A stretch of 64,000 nt of DNA from the NCBI GenBank assembly GCA_964521195.1, contig CAZFRE010000002.1, positions 62,001-126,000 on the forward strand, read 5' to 3'. The translations under genes were made by a program, and so were the position numbers. Positions 8,129 through 17,125 of the stretch are shown one piece after another (within the stretch, counting starts at the first letter, position 1; each line of letters begins with the position of its first letter). Source of the DNA: CAWDNM01 sp964521195 (GTDB lineage Bacteria > Actinomycetota > Coriobacteriia > Anaerosomatales > JAAXUF01). The notes under the pieces are model-generated. The model ran no database searches and was not told the DNA's origin. It worked only from the letters and a program-made list of their open reading frames with translations.

Positions 8129-10123
8129 GTGAATACAAACAGGGTCAGCCTCAGGACGGCGCTGATGCTCAGCTTCATCGGGATGATGTTGATTCCCGCG
8201 GCGGCGACAGCCTTGTTCGCACTGCCCTCCTTCCGCTCGTCCATCGAGAAGGAGGCGCAGCGATCGGTCGACACGAACAGTGGCGTGCTCGCTGCACAAC
8301 TTGCGGAACTCCAGGAGACCCGGGAGGCGCAACTCGAGTCGCTGTCACAGAGCTCCTTTTCAAAGATCGCGTCGACACCCGGCTCCGAGGTGGGCGCGAT
8401 GCTGCGCCAGCAGACCAAGCTGTTCGACTACGACTGCCTGCTGTGGATCCCGCGGTCCGGGGCGATACGGTCCTCGGCGAACAGCATAGAGGTCGCGAGT
8501 CCGGACTGGCCCGAGCTTGCGGCGGCCACGGAGTCATCGGAGGCGACATCCATCGTCTCGATCATCCCGGCGCCCGCGCTGGGCGCGTTCGGACTCGGAC
8601 AGCAGTACCTGTTGGCAGTCAAAGAGAGCGACGCCGGCTCCGCGTCGCCCACCGAGGCGGCCGGTGCGTTGGCGATCGTCACCGTGGCCCCTGTGAAGGG
8701 TGCGGGCGGAGCGAGAGCCGGGACGATCGTCGCGATCGACGTGCTCAAACTCGACAACGCGTTCGTGGACCGGGTGGTCGCGAAGGTCGGTGGCCAGGCC
8801 ACGATCTTCCAGAACGGCGTGCGGGTGGCCACCACCGTCACGAGTTCCGATGGCCAGCGCGCGGTCGGCACGCCTGTCTCGGACGCCGTCCGTGCGGCGG
8901 TACTCCAGGGTGGACAGCCGTTCCGGGGCACCGCGACCGTACTCGACCAACCCTACATCGCGCAGTACGAGCCGATCCGCGATCCCGAGGGCGACGTGAT
9001 CGGCATGCTGTTCACCGGCGTGCCCCGTGCGCCCTACACCGCTGCGACCATCTCGTTCTTCCTGCGATTCGCGCTCATCGCGATCGCCGGCCTCGCCGTG
9101 GCCGTGGGCTTCGGCTGGTTCATCGCGAACCGGGCGACGAAGCCACTCGAAGGTGTCGCTGACGCCGCCGAGAGGATCGCCGCGGGCGACCTCACCGTAC
9201 AGGTCCCCGAGGTCGGCTACCGCGAGGCGATCGTGATGGGCGAGGCGTTCAACGCGATGACAGCCGAGCTGCGCGACCTGCTCGGCACGGTCGGGGAGTC
9301 GGCCGGAGCGCTCAACGGCGTCGCGCACGACATCGCGGACGCGTCGCACAGCGAAGCCGATACCGCGACGTCGCAGGCGTCGGCCGTGGCTGAGGCTACC
9401 GCGACTATCGAGGAGCTGACGCACAGCTTCGGCGCCGTCGCGGACGGGGCACGCAGGGTGCTCGAGATCGCGGAGGACTCGCTCGAGGCTGCGCAGCAGG
9501 GTCGCGGGTCGATCGAGACGAGCGTCATCAACGTCGAGATGCTTGCGGGCGGATCGGTCGCGGTCGCGCAGGGTGCGGAGCACCTCGGCGAGGTCGCGGA
9601 GGACATCAGCCAGGTCACCACCCTCATCAGCGCGATCGCCGAGCAGACCAAGATCCTCGCGCTCAACGCCGCTATCGAGGCTGCTCGCGCGGGCGAGGCG
9701 GGCAAGGGCTTCGGAGTGGTCGCGAGTGAGATCAGGACGCTCGCGGACTCGGTCGCCAGCTCGGCGGGACGCATCGCGCAGCTGGTCGACGGGATCCAAG
9801 GAGCCAGCCGTATCCTGACCGAGACCGCCAATGCGCAAGGCGACAGCGCGACCAACACCGTGCTGAGCGCGGCGCAGACCCGCGGGTCATTCGACGATAT
9901 CCTCGGGCAGATGGAGCGCACGGCGCAGGCCGCCCGCGAGATCGCCTCAGCGGCGATGGAGCAGCAGGCGGCCTCGCGACAGATCGTAGAGGTCATGCAC
10001 CAAGTCTCGAGCGGGGTCACCGGCAACGCGGCGGCATCTCAGCAGCTCGCGTCGACCGCCGACAACGTCCAACGCGAGGCCGAGAACCTGACGCAGGGAC
10101 TCAGGAGGTTCCGCACGCGCTAG
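8129..10123 (+). CDS. Methyl-accepting chemotaxis protein
   Basis: 664 residues. An N-terminal membrane helix at about 9-32 is followed by a large extracytoplasmic Cache-like sensor domain (about 35-300). A second membrane helix lies at about 306-330 (FFLRFALIAIAGLAVAVGFGW), then HAMP at about 330-382 and a signalling coiled coil at about 400-655. The hairpin tip reads ISAIAEQTKILALNAAIEAA, the CheA/CheW contact. The GTG start follows GAGAGGGTAAGG. The ligand cannot be read from sequence. No che genes lie nearby, so it is an orphan receptor. Its stop overlaps the opposing gene by CTAG. Confidence 0.92.
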   Translation: MNTNRVSLRTALMLSFIGMMLIPAAATALFALPSFRSSIEKEAQRSVDTNSGVLAAQLAELQETREAQLESLSQSSFSKIASTPGSEVGAMLRQQTKLFDYDCLLWIPRSGAIRSSANSIEVASPDWPELAAATESSEATSIVSIIPAPALGAFGLGQQYLLAVKESDAGSASPTEAAGALAIVTVAPVKGAGGARAGTIVAIDVLKLDNAFVDRVVAKVGGQATIFQNGVRVATTVTSSDGQRAVGTPVSDAVRAAVLQGGQPFRGTATVLDQPYIAQYEPIRDPEGDVIGMLFTGVPRAPYTAATISFFLRFALIAIAGLAVAVGFGWFIANRATKPLEGVADAAERIAAGDLTVQVPEVGYREAIVMGEAFNAMTAELRDLLGTVGESAGALNGVAHDIADASHSEADTATSQASAVAEATATIEELTHSFGAVADGARRVLEIAEDSLEAAQQGRGSIETSVINVEMLAGGSVAVAQGAEHLGEVAEDISQVTTLISAIAEQTKILALNAAIEAARAGEAGKGFGVVASEIRTLADSVASSAGRIAQLVDGIQGASRILTETANAQGDSATNTVLSAAQTRGSFDDILGQMERTAQAAREIASAAMEQQAASRQIVEVMHQVSSGVTGNAAASQQLASTADNVQREAENLTQGLRRFRTR

Positions 10124-10515
10124 GCGGAGACGCTCGAATCGTCGTCGTCCGGGATGAAGACCGACAGCAGGAAGCTCACGACGCTGATGACGATGGAGCC
10201 CCAGAACGCGGGCCAGAACCCGTCGATCGTGATGCCGGTGTTGAAGATGGCGTTCGCCCAGTTGCCGGCCAGCATGAGCATGAGCGCGTTGATGACGAGC
10301 ATGAACAGGCCGAGCGTCGCGACGATGCAACCGCACGACAGGAAGCTCAGAATCGGGCGGATGATCGCGTTCACGAAGCCGAGCACCAAGGCCACGATGA
10401 CGATCGTGAACCACGCGTTGCTGTCCGGGGCCACCGTGATGCCGGGGACGAGCAGAATCGCGGCGGCGACAGCGATCGCGGTGATGAGCCATCGAACCAG
10501 AATCCGCATCCACAT
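10120..10515 (-). CDS. Phage holin family (superfamily IV-like) membrane protein
   Basis: 131 residues with four hydrophobic helices at about 5-25, 33-55, 60-82 and 95-122, and the FVNAIIRPIL motif typical of the mycobacterial four-helix holin-like family. Despite the name most members are chromosomal and not linked to lysis, and no phage genes are near. The ATG at 10515 follows AAGGAG with 10 bases between; an internal ATG at 10509 is possible. It ends in an acidic Asp-rich tail. It is convergent with the chemoreceptor, the two stops sharing CTAG. Confidence 0.8.
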   Translation of the reverse strand: MWMRILVRWLITAIAVAAAILLVPGITVAPDSNAWFTIVIVALVLGFVNAIIRPILSFLSCGCIVATLGLFMLVINALMLMLAGNWANAIFNTGITIDGFWPAFWGSIVISVVSFLLSVFIPDDDDSSVSA

Positions 10516-10681
10516 GAGCAGGGTGCTCCTTCTCGTTGTCGGTCGGTGATACGACAAGTGATTTCCCAATTGCCCCCATCGGCGAACCGACGGGCGGGAA
10601 GTGGCAATCTCAGGGTACTCGGGAAGAATACATGGGACGGCGGTGCTCACCTGCCGTTTCTGAGCGACCCAAGGGGGACCC

Positions 10682-12127
10682 ATGACGAAGAACGGCACGC
10701 CCGACAAGCAAGTGGTGCCGGCCGAGGAGACCGCGGCGGCGGATGCCGCGGCGACACCGGCGCCGGGTGAGGGCATCGAAGCGATCAAGATCGACGAGGC
10801 CGAACTGCGCGAGGAGATCGAGCGGTTGCGAGCGGAGAACGAGCGACTCGCTGCGGCGCGCGCGGGCGATTCGCAGCTCGGTCGCCGCGCCTCGGCCACC
10901 GTGCTGATCATCATCGGGGCGATCCTGTTCGGCCTCGCGGTCAGCGCGGTGTGGCTGAACCGCACCGTCATGGACGAGGACCGGTGGGTAGCCACCGTGG
11001 CACCGCTCGCACAGGATCCGGCGATCCAGGACTACGTCGCAGACAGGGCCTCGGATGCGATCATCACCAACGTCGACATCCAAGGCTACGTGGGCAAGGC
11101 GATCGCAGCGCTTGGCGCCGGTGCGAGTGAGAAGCTCGGTACCAGCGGCGCGTTGGCTGATCAGGCGCAGATCCTCGTCATGCCGATCACCGGGGCGATC
11201 GACAACCTGATCCGTGAGTCGGCGACCAAGATCGTCCGTTCCGAGCAGTTCTACAACCTGTGGGTCCAGATGAACCGCTACGGGCACAAGGCGTTCATCG
11301 CGGCGATCAGCGACAAGTCGACCGGCGTCGTCCAGAAGTCCGGCGGTACCATCACGCTCGAGACAGCGGTGCTCGTCGACCAGGTCAAGCAGGCGTTGGC
11401 CGGCAGAGGGCTGGGCTTCGTCAACAACATCAACATCCCGCTGCAGAAGACACAGATCACGCTCGTCGACTCGCCTGGCCTCGAGAGACTCGGCATCGCG
11501 ATCCAGGCGATGAACACCATGGCCTACCTGCTGCCGCTGCTGGCGCTCGCCTGCCTTGGCGGCGGCGTCGCGCTCGCCGTCGATCGACGCAAGGCGGTGC
11601 TGTGGGTGGGCATCGGCATCACCGCGGCGATGGTGATACCGCTCGAGGCCATCTACTTCGCGCAGTCCGCGTTCGTGAAGGCCGTGTACGACCTCGGAGG
11701 CATGCCGGCTCCTGCGGCGCAGGCGGCGTACACGCTCGTGTTCCGCAACCTCGTCTCGGCACAGCAGCTGTTCACGGTGGTGGGCCTCGTCTTCGTGGTC
11801 GGTGCACTGCTGGCCGGCCCGAGCCGCTTCGCCACCTCGCTGCGCAACGGATTCCAGCACGGCATCTCGTCCATCGGACCGGACTGGGACTTCGGGCCTG
11901 TGGGCGAGTGGATCCTCGAGCACCAGACCGGCGTTCGCGCAGCCGGCATCATCGGTGCAGTCGTGTGGCTGCTGGTCTCGCCGGCCAAGACGATCGCGAC
12001 GATCGTCTGGCTCGTGGTAGCGGTGATCGTGTGGGTCGCTCTGGTCGCGCTCCTCGGCAGGCCCCGGCCCGGCAAGTCGGCCGAGAAGGCCGCGTCCGTG
12101 GAATCCACGGAGGTGCCTGCAGGATAG
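10682..12127 (+). CDS. Multi-pass membrane protein with N-terminal coiled coil, unknown function
   Basis: 481 residues. The N terminus is cytoplasmic and contains a short heptad coiled coil at about 40-60 (EELREEIERLRAENERL pattern). A membrane helix at about 72-96 leads to an extracytoplasmic domain of about 175 residues. Further helices lie near 280-302, 305-330, 356-385 and 415-460. No catalytic motif is visible. The outer domain is Ala-rich with no cysteines. The ATG follows AAGGGGGACCC. I do not recognise the family; similar architectures occur in actinobacterial envelope proteins. Confidence 0.7.
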   Translation: MTKNGTPDKQVVPAEETAAADAAATPAPGEGIEAIKIDEAELREEIERLRAENERLAAARAGDSQLGRRASATVLIIIGAILFGLAVSAVWLNRTVMDEDRWVATVAPLAQDPAIQDYVADRASDAIITNVDIQGYVGKAIAALGAGASEKLGTSGALADQAQILVMPITGAIDNLIRESATKIVRSEQFYNLWVQMNRYGHKAFIAAISDKSTGVVQKSGGTITLETAVLVDQVKQALAGRGLGFVNNINIPLQKTQITLVDSPGLERLGIAIQAMNTMAYLLPLLALACLGGGVALAVDRRKAVLWVGIGITAAMVIPLEAIYFAQSAFVKAVYDLGGMPAPAAQAAYTLVFRNLVSAQQLFTVVGLVFVVGALLAGPSRFATSLRNGFQHGISSIGPDWDFGPVGEWILEHQTGVRAAGIIGAVVWLLVSPAKTIATIVWLVVAVIVWVALVALLGRPRPGKSAEKAASVESTEVPAG

Positions 12128-12145
12128 GACGCCGCCGCATTCGCG

Positions 12146-12174
12146 TTGCCGCTCGAAGCGCAGGTCGCTATACT
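12146..12174 (+). promoter_or_regulatory. Promoter of tRNA-Ser(GGA)
   Basis: TTGCCG and TATACT are separated by exactly 17 bases and lie about 47 bases upstream of the tRNA. This is a good sigma-70-type promoter. The same arrangement (TTGCCT, 17 bases, TATACT) precedes the tRNA-Ser(CGA) at 17126. Confidence 0.8.
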
Positions 12175-12220
12175 CGCGGTTGCACTTCTCGGCGGGTGAG
12201 GGTCCGGCCGCCGAAGACAC

Positions 12221-12313
12221 GGAGAGTTGTCCGAGTGGTTGAAGGAGCACGACTGGAAATCGTGTATGCGGTGTTGAACCGTATCCAGGGTTCGAATCCC
12301 TGACTCTCCGCCA
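12221..12313 (+). tRNA. tRNA-Ser (anticodon GGA)
   Basis: A class II tRNA. The acceptor GGAGAGT pairs with ACTCTCC, followed by G and encoded CCA. The anticodon arm CACGACTGGAAATCGTG gives anticodon GGA. A long variable arm (serine identity) precedes the T arm GGGTTCGAATCCC. It reads UCC and UCU. Confidence 0.95.
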
Positions 12314-12325
12314 TACGAACGTGAC

Positions 12326-12357
12326 GAGAGCGGTCCCACGGCAGTGGGGCCGCTCTC
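12326..12357 (+). terminator. Rho-independent-like terminator hairpin after tRNA-Ser(GGA)
   Basis: A 14-base-pair stem (GAGAGCGGTCCCAC with GTGGGGCCGCTCTC, one G-T pair) around a GGCA loop starts 13 bases after the tRNA. There is no clear U tract, which is common in high-GC Gram-positives. It also lies just past the stop of the convergent GtrA-like gene, so it may work in both directions. Confidence 0.7.
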
Positions 12358-12362
12358 TGCGT

Positions 12363-12791
12363 CTAGACGAAGACCACCTTGCGCCACAGCTGGAAGTTCC
12401 ACAGCGTCACGGCAGCCATCGTGAAGAACTTGGCGACCGTCGGGTCGATATAGTTGTTCTTGGCGATGACGATGACGGTGGTGGTGAAGATGAGGTTCAG
12501 GACCCAGATGATCAGGTAGAGCACCGCGCTGCGCATCACGTTCGACGTGGACTTGAACGCCCACATGCGGTTCATGGCGAAGTTGAACGCCGTCGCGATC
12601 ACCACGGCGATGACGTTGGCGGCCCGGACATCGAGGTGCGCGGGGTTGGCGAGAACCCAGAAGATGCCGAGTTCGAGCGCAGCGCTGCTCCCGCCGACAA
12701 GCAGGTAGCGCACTCCTTGTGCGAGCACGCTCGAGGGCGCTGGGGCATCGTCCTGCGTCGCGGGCGCTTGCGGTTCGAGGTCCTGGGTCAC
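12363..12791 (-). CDS. GtrA family membrane protein
   Basis: 142 residues from a GTG at 12791 that has GAGG 6 bases upstream; a GTG at 12824 (153 residues) is possible. After an acidic-Pro N terminus there are four membrane helices at about 27-45, 55-77, 88-108 and 118-136. The motifs RYLLVGGSSAALELG, FNFAMNRMWAF and LWNFQLWRKVVF are typical of GtrA/DPMS-like proteins. These are thought to flip or accept polyprenyl-phosphate sugars in cell-wall glycan modification. No glycosyltransferase partner is adjacent, so the substrate is unknown. Confidence 0.85.
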   Translation of the reverse strand: MTQDLEPQAPATQDDAPAPSSVLAQGVRYLLVGGSSAALELGIFWVLANPAHLDVRAANVIAVVIATAFNFAMNRMWAFKSTSNVMRSAVLYLIIWVLNLIFTTTVIVIAKNNYIDPTVAKFFTMAAVTLWNFQLWRKVVFV

Positions 12792-12879
12792 GGTCGCCTC
12801 ACAGTCGGGTGTGTCGCAGACCACGGTAGCATTCCCGCCGCGCTGCTACACTCGGTGCCAGACTCCCGGGAGGTCCGAG

Positions 12880-13977
12880 ATGGTGGCGACCCTTCGCTCG
12901 CGATTCCGCTGGTGGCACGCGGCGACGCTGCTCAGCGCGGCAGCGTGCATTGGCGCGCTCGCGCCTGCCGGTGCGCGTGCCGCAGAGCAGGGCGCGCTCG
13001 TCGGCACCCCGACGGCGCCGGTCTCGGTCACCAACGGCCACTCGTTCACCGTGACCGGCACGGTCCAAGACGTTGACTCCGCATCCGTCGCGGTTCGCTG
13101 CTACCTCCGTACCGACGCCGGGTTGTGGCTCGAGCGCACCGTCGCCGTCGCAACCCCCGCTGCCGATGCGACCGGGACCTACACCGCAGAGATCAGCCTC
13201 GAGCCCGCCGGGACGTGGGCACTGCGTGCCGAGGCGACCGCGACCGCAGGTGGAGATCCGCTGCCCGAGCCGGCCTTCTCGGCGACGAGCACGGAGATCC
13301 GCGTGTCCGCACGAGAGGACACGACCGTCTGGAACCGCGACGGCATCCTCACGATCCCCGAGCGTATGGCGTACCGCGAAGACGCGCGGCAGATGATCGT
13401 CGTCACCGCGAGAGGGCTGCGCTCCACGACCGGGACGATGCGTGTCTACGAGTATCACGACGGTGACTGGGTGAAGCTCTTCGGCTCTCCCTGCCGGCTC
13501 GGGCGCAGCGGGTTGATGGCGGGCGAGAAGCGCCGGCGCGGCAACGGCACGACTCCGACCGGCATCTGGCTCATGCCGGACTTCGTGTTCGGCCAGCACC
13601 GCAACGCCTATCCGGGCACGCGGCTGCAGTTCCGGCACATCACGAAGTACCACTGGTGGTCCTCCGAGAAGGGCGCGCACTACAACTCCTGGGTGTGGAG
13701 CCGACGGCGCGTCGACGGCGAGCATCTCATCGACTACACGGTGGCCTACGAGTACGCCCTCTCGACCGGTTACAACGCCAAGCCCAACCGTTCGGTGTTC
13801 GGGCGCGGCGCCGGCATCTTCCTCCACGTGTGGCAGGGGCCGACGACCTCAGGGTGCGTCTCGGTGCCGCGCGAGGTCATGCGGCGGGTGTTCACGACGA
13901 TGGACCCGTCGGTGCGTCGCGTGTTCGCGGTGGGCACTACGCGGCAGGGCGGCGCGACAGATATCGAGCGCTACTGA
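12880..13977 (+). CDS. Exported L,D-transpeptidase (YkuD fold) with Ig-like N-terminal domain
   Basis: 365 residues. A signal peptide at 1-37 (ending ARAAE) is followed by an Ig-like beta domain at about 40-145 and a YkuD-type catalytic domain at about 165-345. The catalytic motif is present as H316 (FLHVW) and C326 (TSGCVSV), the HxnS/TxGC pattern with the nucleophilic cysteine. Such enzymes form 3-3 cross-links in peptidoglycan or attach proteins to it. The ATG at 12880 has GGGAGG 6 bases upstream; longer reading of the frame overlaps the GtrA-like gene. A TACACT at 12847-12852 could be the -10 box. Confidence 0.87.
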   Translation: MVATLRSRFRWWHAATLLSAAACIGALAPAGARAAEQGALVGTPTAPVSVTNGHSFTVTGTVQDVDSASVAVRCYLRTDAGLWLERTVAVATPAADATGTYTAEISLEPAGTWALRAEATATAGGDPLPEPAFSATSTEIRVSAREDTTVWNRDGILTIPERMAYREDARQMIVVTARGLRSTTGTMRVYEYHDGDWVKLFGSPCRLGRSGLMAGEKRRRGNGTTPTGIWLMPDFVFGQHRNAYPGTRLQFRHITKYHWWSSEKGAHYNSWVWSRRRVDGEHLIDYTVAYEYALSTGYNAKPNRSVFGRGAGIFLHVWQGPTTSGCVSVPREVMRRVFTTMDPSVRRVFAVGTTRQGGATDIERY

Positions 13978-13993
13978 CGCAGGTCGCGCTCAG

Positions 13994-14452
13994 CTAGTCT
14001 TTCGGCGGGCGGTGCATGATGTCGACCATCGCGCGCAACTTGCTCTCCTTGCCGCGGCGCTCGGCCGCGAGCTGCTCGCGCTTCTTCGGGTCGAGCATGT
14101 CGGCGACGCGCGCCGCGAGGTCCTTGGGCGTGAACGGCTTCGTGATGTAGTCGGTGACGCCCTCGGCGGTCGCCTTGAGCTGCTGCTCGAAGTCGCCCAC
14201 CGCGGAGAGGTGGATGACGGGGATGTCCTTGGTCGCCGGATCCTCGAGCAGCTTCTTGCGGGCTTCTCGGCCGTCCATGTGCGGCATCATGATGTCGAGC
14301 AGGATGAGGTCCGGCTTGTGGACCTTGGCCTCGGTCAGGCACTCGCGACCGTCGTAGGCCGGGAACACCGTGTAGCCACGCGACTCGAGCGTCGTGGCGA
14401 CCAGCTTCACGATCGACGGCTCGTCGTCGACGACCAGGATCTTCGCGGACAT
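13994..14452 (-). CDS. Stand-alone response regulator receiver protein
   Basis: 152 residues. The receiver domain fills about 1-122: acidic pair DDE near 9-11, phospho-acceptor in LILLDIMMP near residue 53, S/T in HLSA and K in TKPF near 105. A basic helical extension of about 30 residues (KKREQLAAERRGKESKLRA) replaces an output domain and may be an interaction helix. It is the last of three co-directional signalling genes, 15 bases after the preceding gene, and so probably receives phosphate from the hybrid kinase at 14842. Confidence 0.9.
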   Translation of the reverse strand: MSAKILVVDDEPSIVKLVATTLESRGYTVFPAYDGRECLTEAKVHKPDLILLDIMMPHMDGREARKKLLEDPATKDIPVIHLSAVGDFEQQLKATAEGVTDYITKPFTPKDLAARVADMLDPKKREQLAAERRGKESKLRAMVDIMHRPPKD

Positions 14453-14467
14453 GTCGGTGCCCCTTCT

Positions 14468-14845
14468 CTAGGATTCGGTCTGCTCGGCGAAGAAGGCCTC
14501 GACGGTGGCGACGAGGTCCTTGGGGGTGAACGGCTTGCAGATGTAGTCGAGCGCTCCGGCGTCGAGCCCGGTCTGCTGCTCCGCTGCTTGCGCCTTGGCG
14601 GTGAGCATGAACACAGGGATGTCCGCGGTCGCGGGGTTGGCCTTGATGCGGCGGCAGGCCTCGTAGCCGTCGCACGCCGGCATCATCACGTCGAGCAGTA
14701 CGAGGTCGGGCTGCTCGGCCTCGGCGATCGCCACCGCCGAGAGGCCATCGGAGGCCTCGAGCACCTCGAACCCGTGCGACCTGAGCGAGAACGCGATGAG
14801 CTTGAGGATGTGCGGCTCGTCGTCGACGGCGAGGACGCGCTTCAC
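14468..14845 (-). CDS. Stand-alone response regulator receiver protein
   Basis: 125 residues, a receiver domain only (CheY-like size). DDE near 9-11, the aspartate in LVLLDVMMP near 52, T in MLTA and K in CKPF near 104 are all intact. The GTG start at 14845 overlaps the stop of the upstream kinase gene by 4 bases and has GGAGG 9 bases before it. It has no output domain, so it either passes phosphate on or acts by protein contact. Confidence 0.9.
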   Translation of the reverse strand: MKRVLAVDDEPHILKLIAFSLRSHGFEVLEASDGLSAVAIAEAEQPDLVLLDVMMPACDGYEACRRIKANPATADIPVFMLTAKAQAAEQQTGLDAGALDYICKPFTPKDLVATVEAFFAEQTES

Positions 14846-16683
14846 CGGTGCACCTCCGTCCGGCCGACGAGCAGGGCGGCAACCTCGCATGCGATGCCCT
14901 CGAGCGTGATCGGCTTGTTGAGGAGATGCTCGGCGAGGTCGAGCATCCGCACGCGCTCGGGGTCGATGCGGTGGGCGGTCATGACGACGATTGGGACGTG
15001 CGCCCACTCGGGAGTGGTCTTCACGCGCTGCACGAGCTCGTAGCCGTCCATCTTGGGCATCTTGAGGTCGCTCACGATGATGTCGGGAACACGTTGCTCG
15101 AGCGCGGCGACCGCCTCGGTGCCGTCATAGGCGGCGGCGACCGCGAAGCCCTTGCGCCGGAGTGTCTCCGAGAGCAGCTTCACGATATCGCGGTCATCGT
15201 CGACGACAAGCGCCACAGGGGAGTCGATCGCTCCCACGATGTCGTCGATCATCGAGAGCAGACGCGCCTGGTCGATCGGCTTCTCCAGGTAGTTCGCGGC
15301 GCCCATGCGGCAGCTCTTGCCCTCGTCACACACGATCGACAGCACGACGACGGGGATGTTCGTGGTCTCGGGACTGTCCTTGAGGCGCTGCAGCAGGTCG
15401 AAGCCATCGCCTTCGTCCAAGATGACGTCGAGCGTGATCGCCTTGGGCTTGTAGCGCAACGCCGCCACGAGCGCGTCGTCGGCCGTGTGCGCCTTCACCA
15501 CGTCGTAGCCCCGCCGCTCCAGATACGTGCCGATGAGATCGGCCACCTCCGGCTCGCGGTCGACCACCAGGATGGTGCCCGTCACGGGGCCGTCAGGCGC
15601 CTCGAGCAGCGGCATGCGAACCATCTCTATCGGTGCGACCGGGAGCGTGAACCAGAACGTCGAGCCCTCGCCGAGCACGCTGTCGATACCGATCTCACCG
15701 CCGAGCAGCTCGATGATCGTCTTGCAGATCGAAAGCCCGAGGCCCGTCCCGCCGATCTCGCGCGTCATCGCGGAGTCGACTCGGAAGAACTTCGTGAACA
15801 TGCGCGGGAGGTCTTCCTCGCTGATGCCGAGGCCGTGGTCGCTCACTGCGATGCGCACGAACTCGCCGTCCATGCTCGCCTTCACGTCGACCTCGCCTCC
15901 GCCCGGCGAGTACTTGAGCGCGTTGCTCACGAGGTTGATGAGCACCTGACCCACGCGATCACGATCGGCTGCGACCGGTGGCAGTCCGTGTTCGACATCC
16001 ACGTTGACGACGCGACCGGTCTGCGAGAGCACGGCCCGGAAGGTGTCGACGGCGCCCTCGACTGCATCGGCGACACTCATCGGCTCGACTTTGAGGTGCA
16101 CGCGTCCGGATTCGATACGGCTGATGTCGAGCATCTCGTTGATGAGCTCGACGAGCCGGTCCGAGTTCTCCTTCACGATGCCCAGGAACTCGGCCTGGAT
16201 CTCGTTGATCTCGCCAGCGTCGCCGTCGAGGATCAGGTCGACGTAGCCCTTGATCGAGGTAAGCGGCGTGCGCAGCTCGTGGCTCACCGTCGAGACGAAC
16301 TCGTTCTTCATGTCGCCGATCTCGCGCTCGCGTGTGATGTCGTGCAGGGCGAGCGTGTGGCCGACGAGCGAGCCATCCTCGCGCACCACCGTGTCGAAGC
16401 GCGCGGTGATGGTGAGCGGCCGGTCGCCGTCGGGGAGACTGATCTCGATCGGCTCCTCGCCGGCGCTCTCGAGCTCAGCGGCAGCCTCGGCGCCGACGAG
16501 GTCGGTGAGCGTGACAGAGGCGCCGAGCAGGCCCGCGTAGTCGCGTGAAAGCATGGTGCACGCTGCAGGGTTCGCGCGCACCACCACGCCGTCGGCATCG
16601 AACGCGAGCAGCCCCTCGATCGCGAAGCAGAAGAGCGCGTCGTCGAGCTCGTGAACCCCCATGGGCGAGTCTTCGTGACTCAT
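14842..16683 (-). CDS. Hybrid sensor histidine kinase with PAS and two C-terminal receiver domains
   Basis: 613 residues, no membrane segment, so a cytoplasmic sensor. Order: PAS at about 8-125, HisKA at about 125-195 with H135 in VSHELRTPL, HATPase at about 235-350 (NALKYSPGGG, DHGLGI, GGTGLGLSI), receiver 1 at about 370-485 (aspartate in ITLDVIL) and receiver 2 at about 490-610 (DDD, aspartate in IIVSDLKMP). Receiver 1 has DRE instead of the usual acidic pair pattern but keeps the acceptor. The ATG at 16683 gives a PAS-flush start; an ATG at 16662 is also possible. With two free receivers downstream it forms a phosphorelay of four receivers. Confidence 0.9.
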   Translation of the reverse strand: MSHEDSPMGVHELDDALFCFAIEGLLAFDADGVVVRANPAACTMLSRDYAGLLGASVTLTDLVGAEAAAELESAGEEPIEISLPDGDRPLTITARFDTVVREDGSLVGHTLALHDITREREIGDMKNEFVSTVSHELRTPLTSIKGYVDLILDGDAGEINEIQAEFLGIVKENSDRLVELINEMLDISRIESGRVHLKVEPMSVADAVEGAVDTFRAVLSQTGRVVNVDVEHGLPPVAADRDRVGQVLINLVSNALKYSPGGGEVDVKASMDGEFVRIAVSDHGLGISEEDLPRMFTKFFRVDSAMTREIGGTGLGLSICKTIIELLGGEIGIDSVLGEGSTFWFTLPVAPIEMVRMPLLEAPDGPVTGTILVVDREPEVADLIGTYLERRGYDVVKAHTADDALVAALRYKPKAITLDVILDEGDGFDLLQRLKDSPETTNIPVVVLSIVCDEGKSCRMGAANYLEKPIDQARLLSMIDDIVGAIDSPVALVVDDDRDIVKLLSETLRRKGFAVAAAYDGTEAVAALEQRVPDIIVSDLKMPKMDGYELVQRVKTTPEWAHVPIVVMTAHRIDPERVRMLDLAEHLLNKPITLEGIACEVAALLVGRTEVHR

Positions 16684-16834
16684 GCCTTCTGCCCCCGATG
16701 TGGCCGTGTGGCGGACGCGACAGAACGCGCGCCGGTGCGCGCGAGCCACATTTACCTTTCGTCATGGACCGGGGATTCCCTGCCGAAGTCGCGCGCCGCG
16801 CCAGCTTGGCGCGGGGTACAGTGAGACCGAAGGC

Positions 16835-17026
16835 ATGAATCCACCCCAGAACATCGGCAACGGGAACGGAAGTCACGCGTTGGCAGCGAAGCGCAAGCCG
16901 GGCGAGCCCGACCGACAGATCAGCCCCGATGCCGAGGGCGCCAAGCTCTTCGGCATCGGGTGTCTCGCGCTGTTCGCCGGCTTCCTGTTGCTGACCGCGG
17001 CCGTGTGGTGGTTCTGGATGAACTGA
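16835..17026 (+). CDS. Small single-pass membrane protein, unknown function
   Basis: 63 residues. A hydrophilic N terminus rich in Asn, Gly, Lys and Pro is followed by one membrane helix at about 38-62 (GIGCLALFAGFLLLTAAVWWF) that ends the protein. The ATG at 16835 has GAAGG close upstream. It lies alone between the divergent hybrid kinase and a tRNA-Ser. Codon usage matches its neighbours, which supports a real gene, but no homologue is recognised. Confidence 0.55.
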   Translation: MNPPQNIGNGNGSHALAAKRKPGEPDRQISPDAEGAKLFGIGCLALFAGFLLLTAAVWWFWMN

Positions 17027-17055
17027 GCGCGGTGGCCGGTGAGGATCCGGTCTCG

Positions 17056-17084
17056 TTGCCTCTGGGCAGACCCCTCGCTATACT
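17056..17084 (+). promoter_or_regulatory. Promoter of tRNA-Ser(CGA)
   Basis: TTGCCT, 17 bases, TATACT, ending 41 bases before the tRNA. It is nearly identical to the promoter of the tRNA-Ser(GGA) at 12146. Confidence 0.8.
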
Positions 17085-17125
17085 CCGATACTGCCGCTCT
17101 CGCGCATGCGAGGGCGAGCCACCGC

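Noticed and set aside
10120..10515. Holin-like gene as a sign of a prophage
   Set aside because: No integrase, terminase, capsid or endolysin gene is nearby; this holin-like family is commonly chromosomal.
14848..16548. Plus-strand frame of 566 codons opposite the hybrid kinase
   Set aside because: It is His/Arg/Val-rich shadow sequence without motifs; the minus-strand kinase explains the region.
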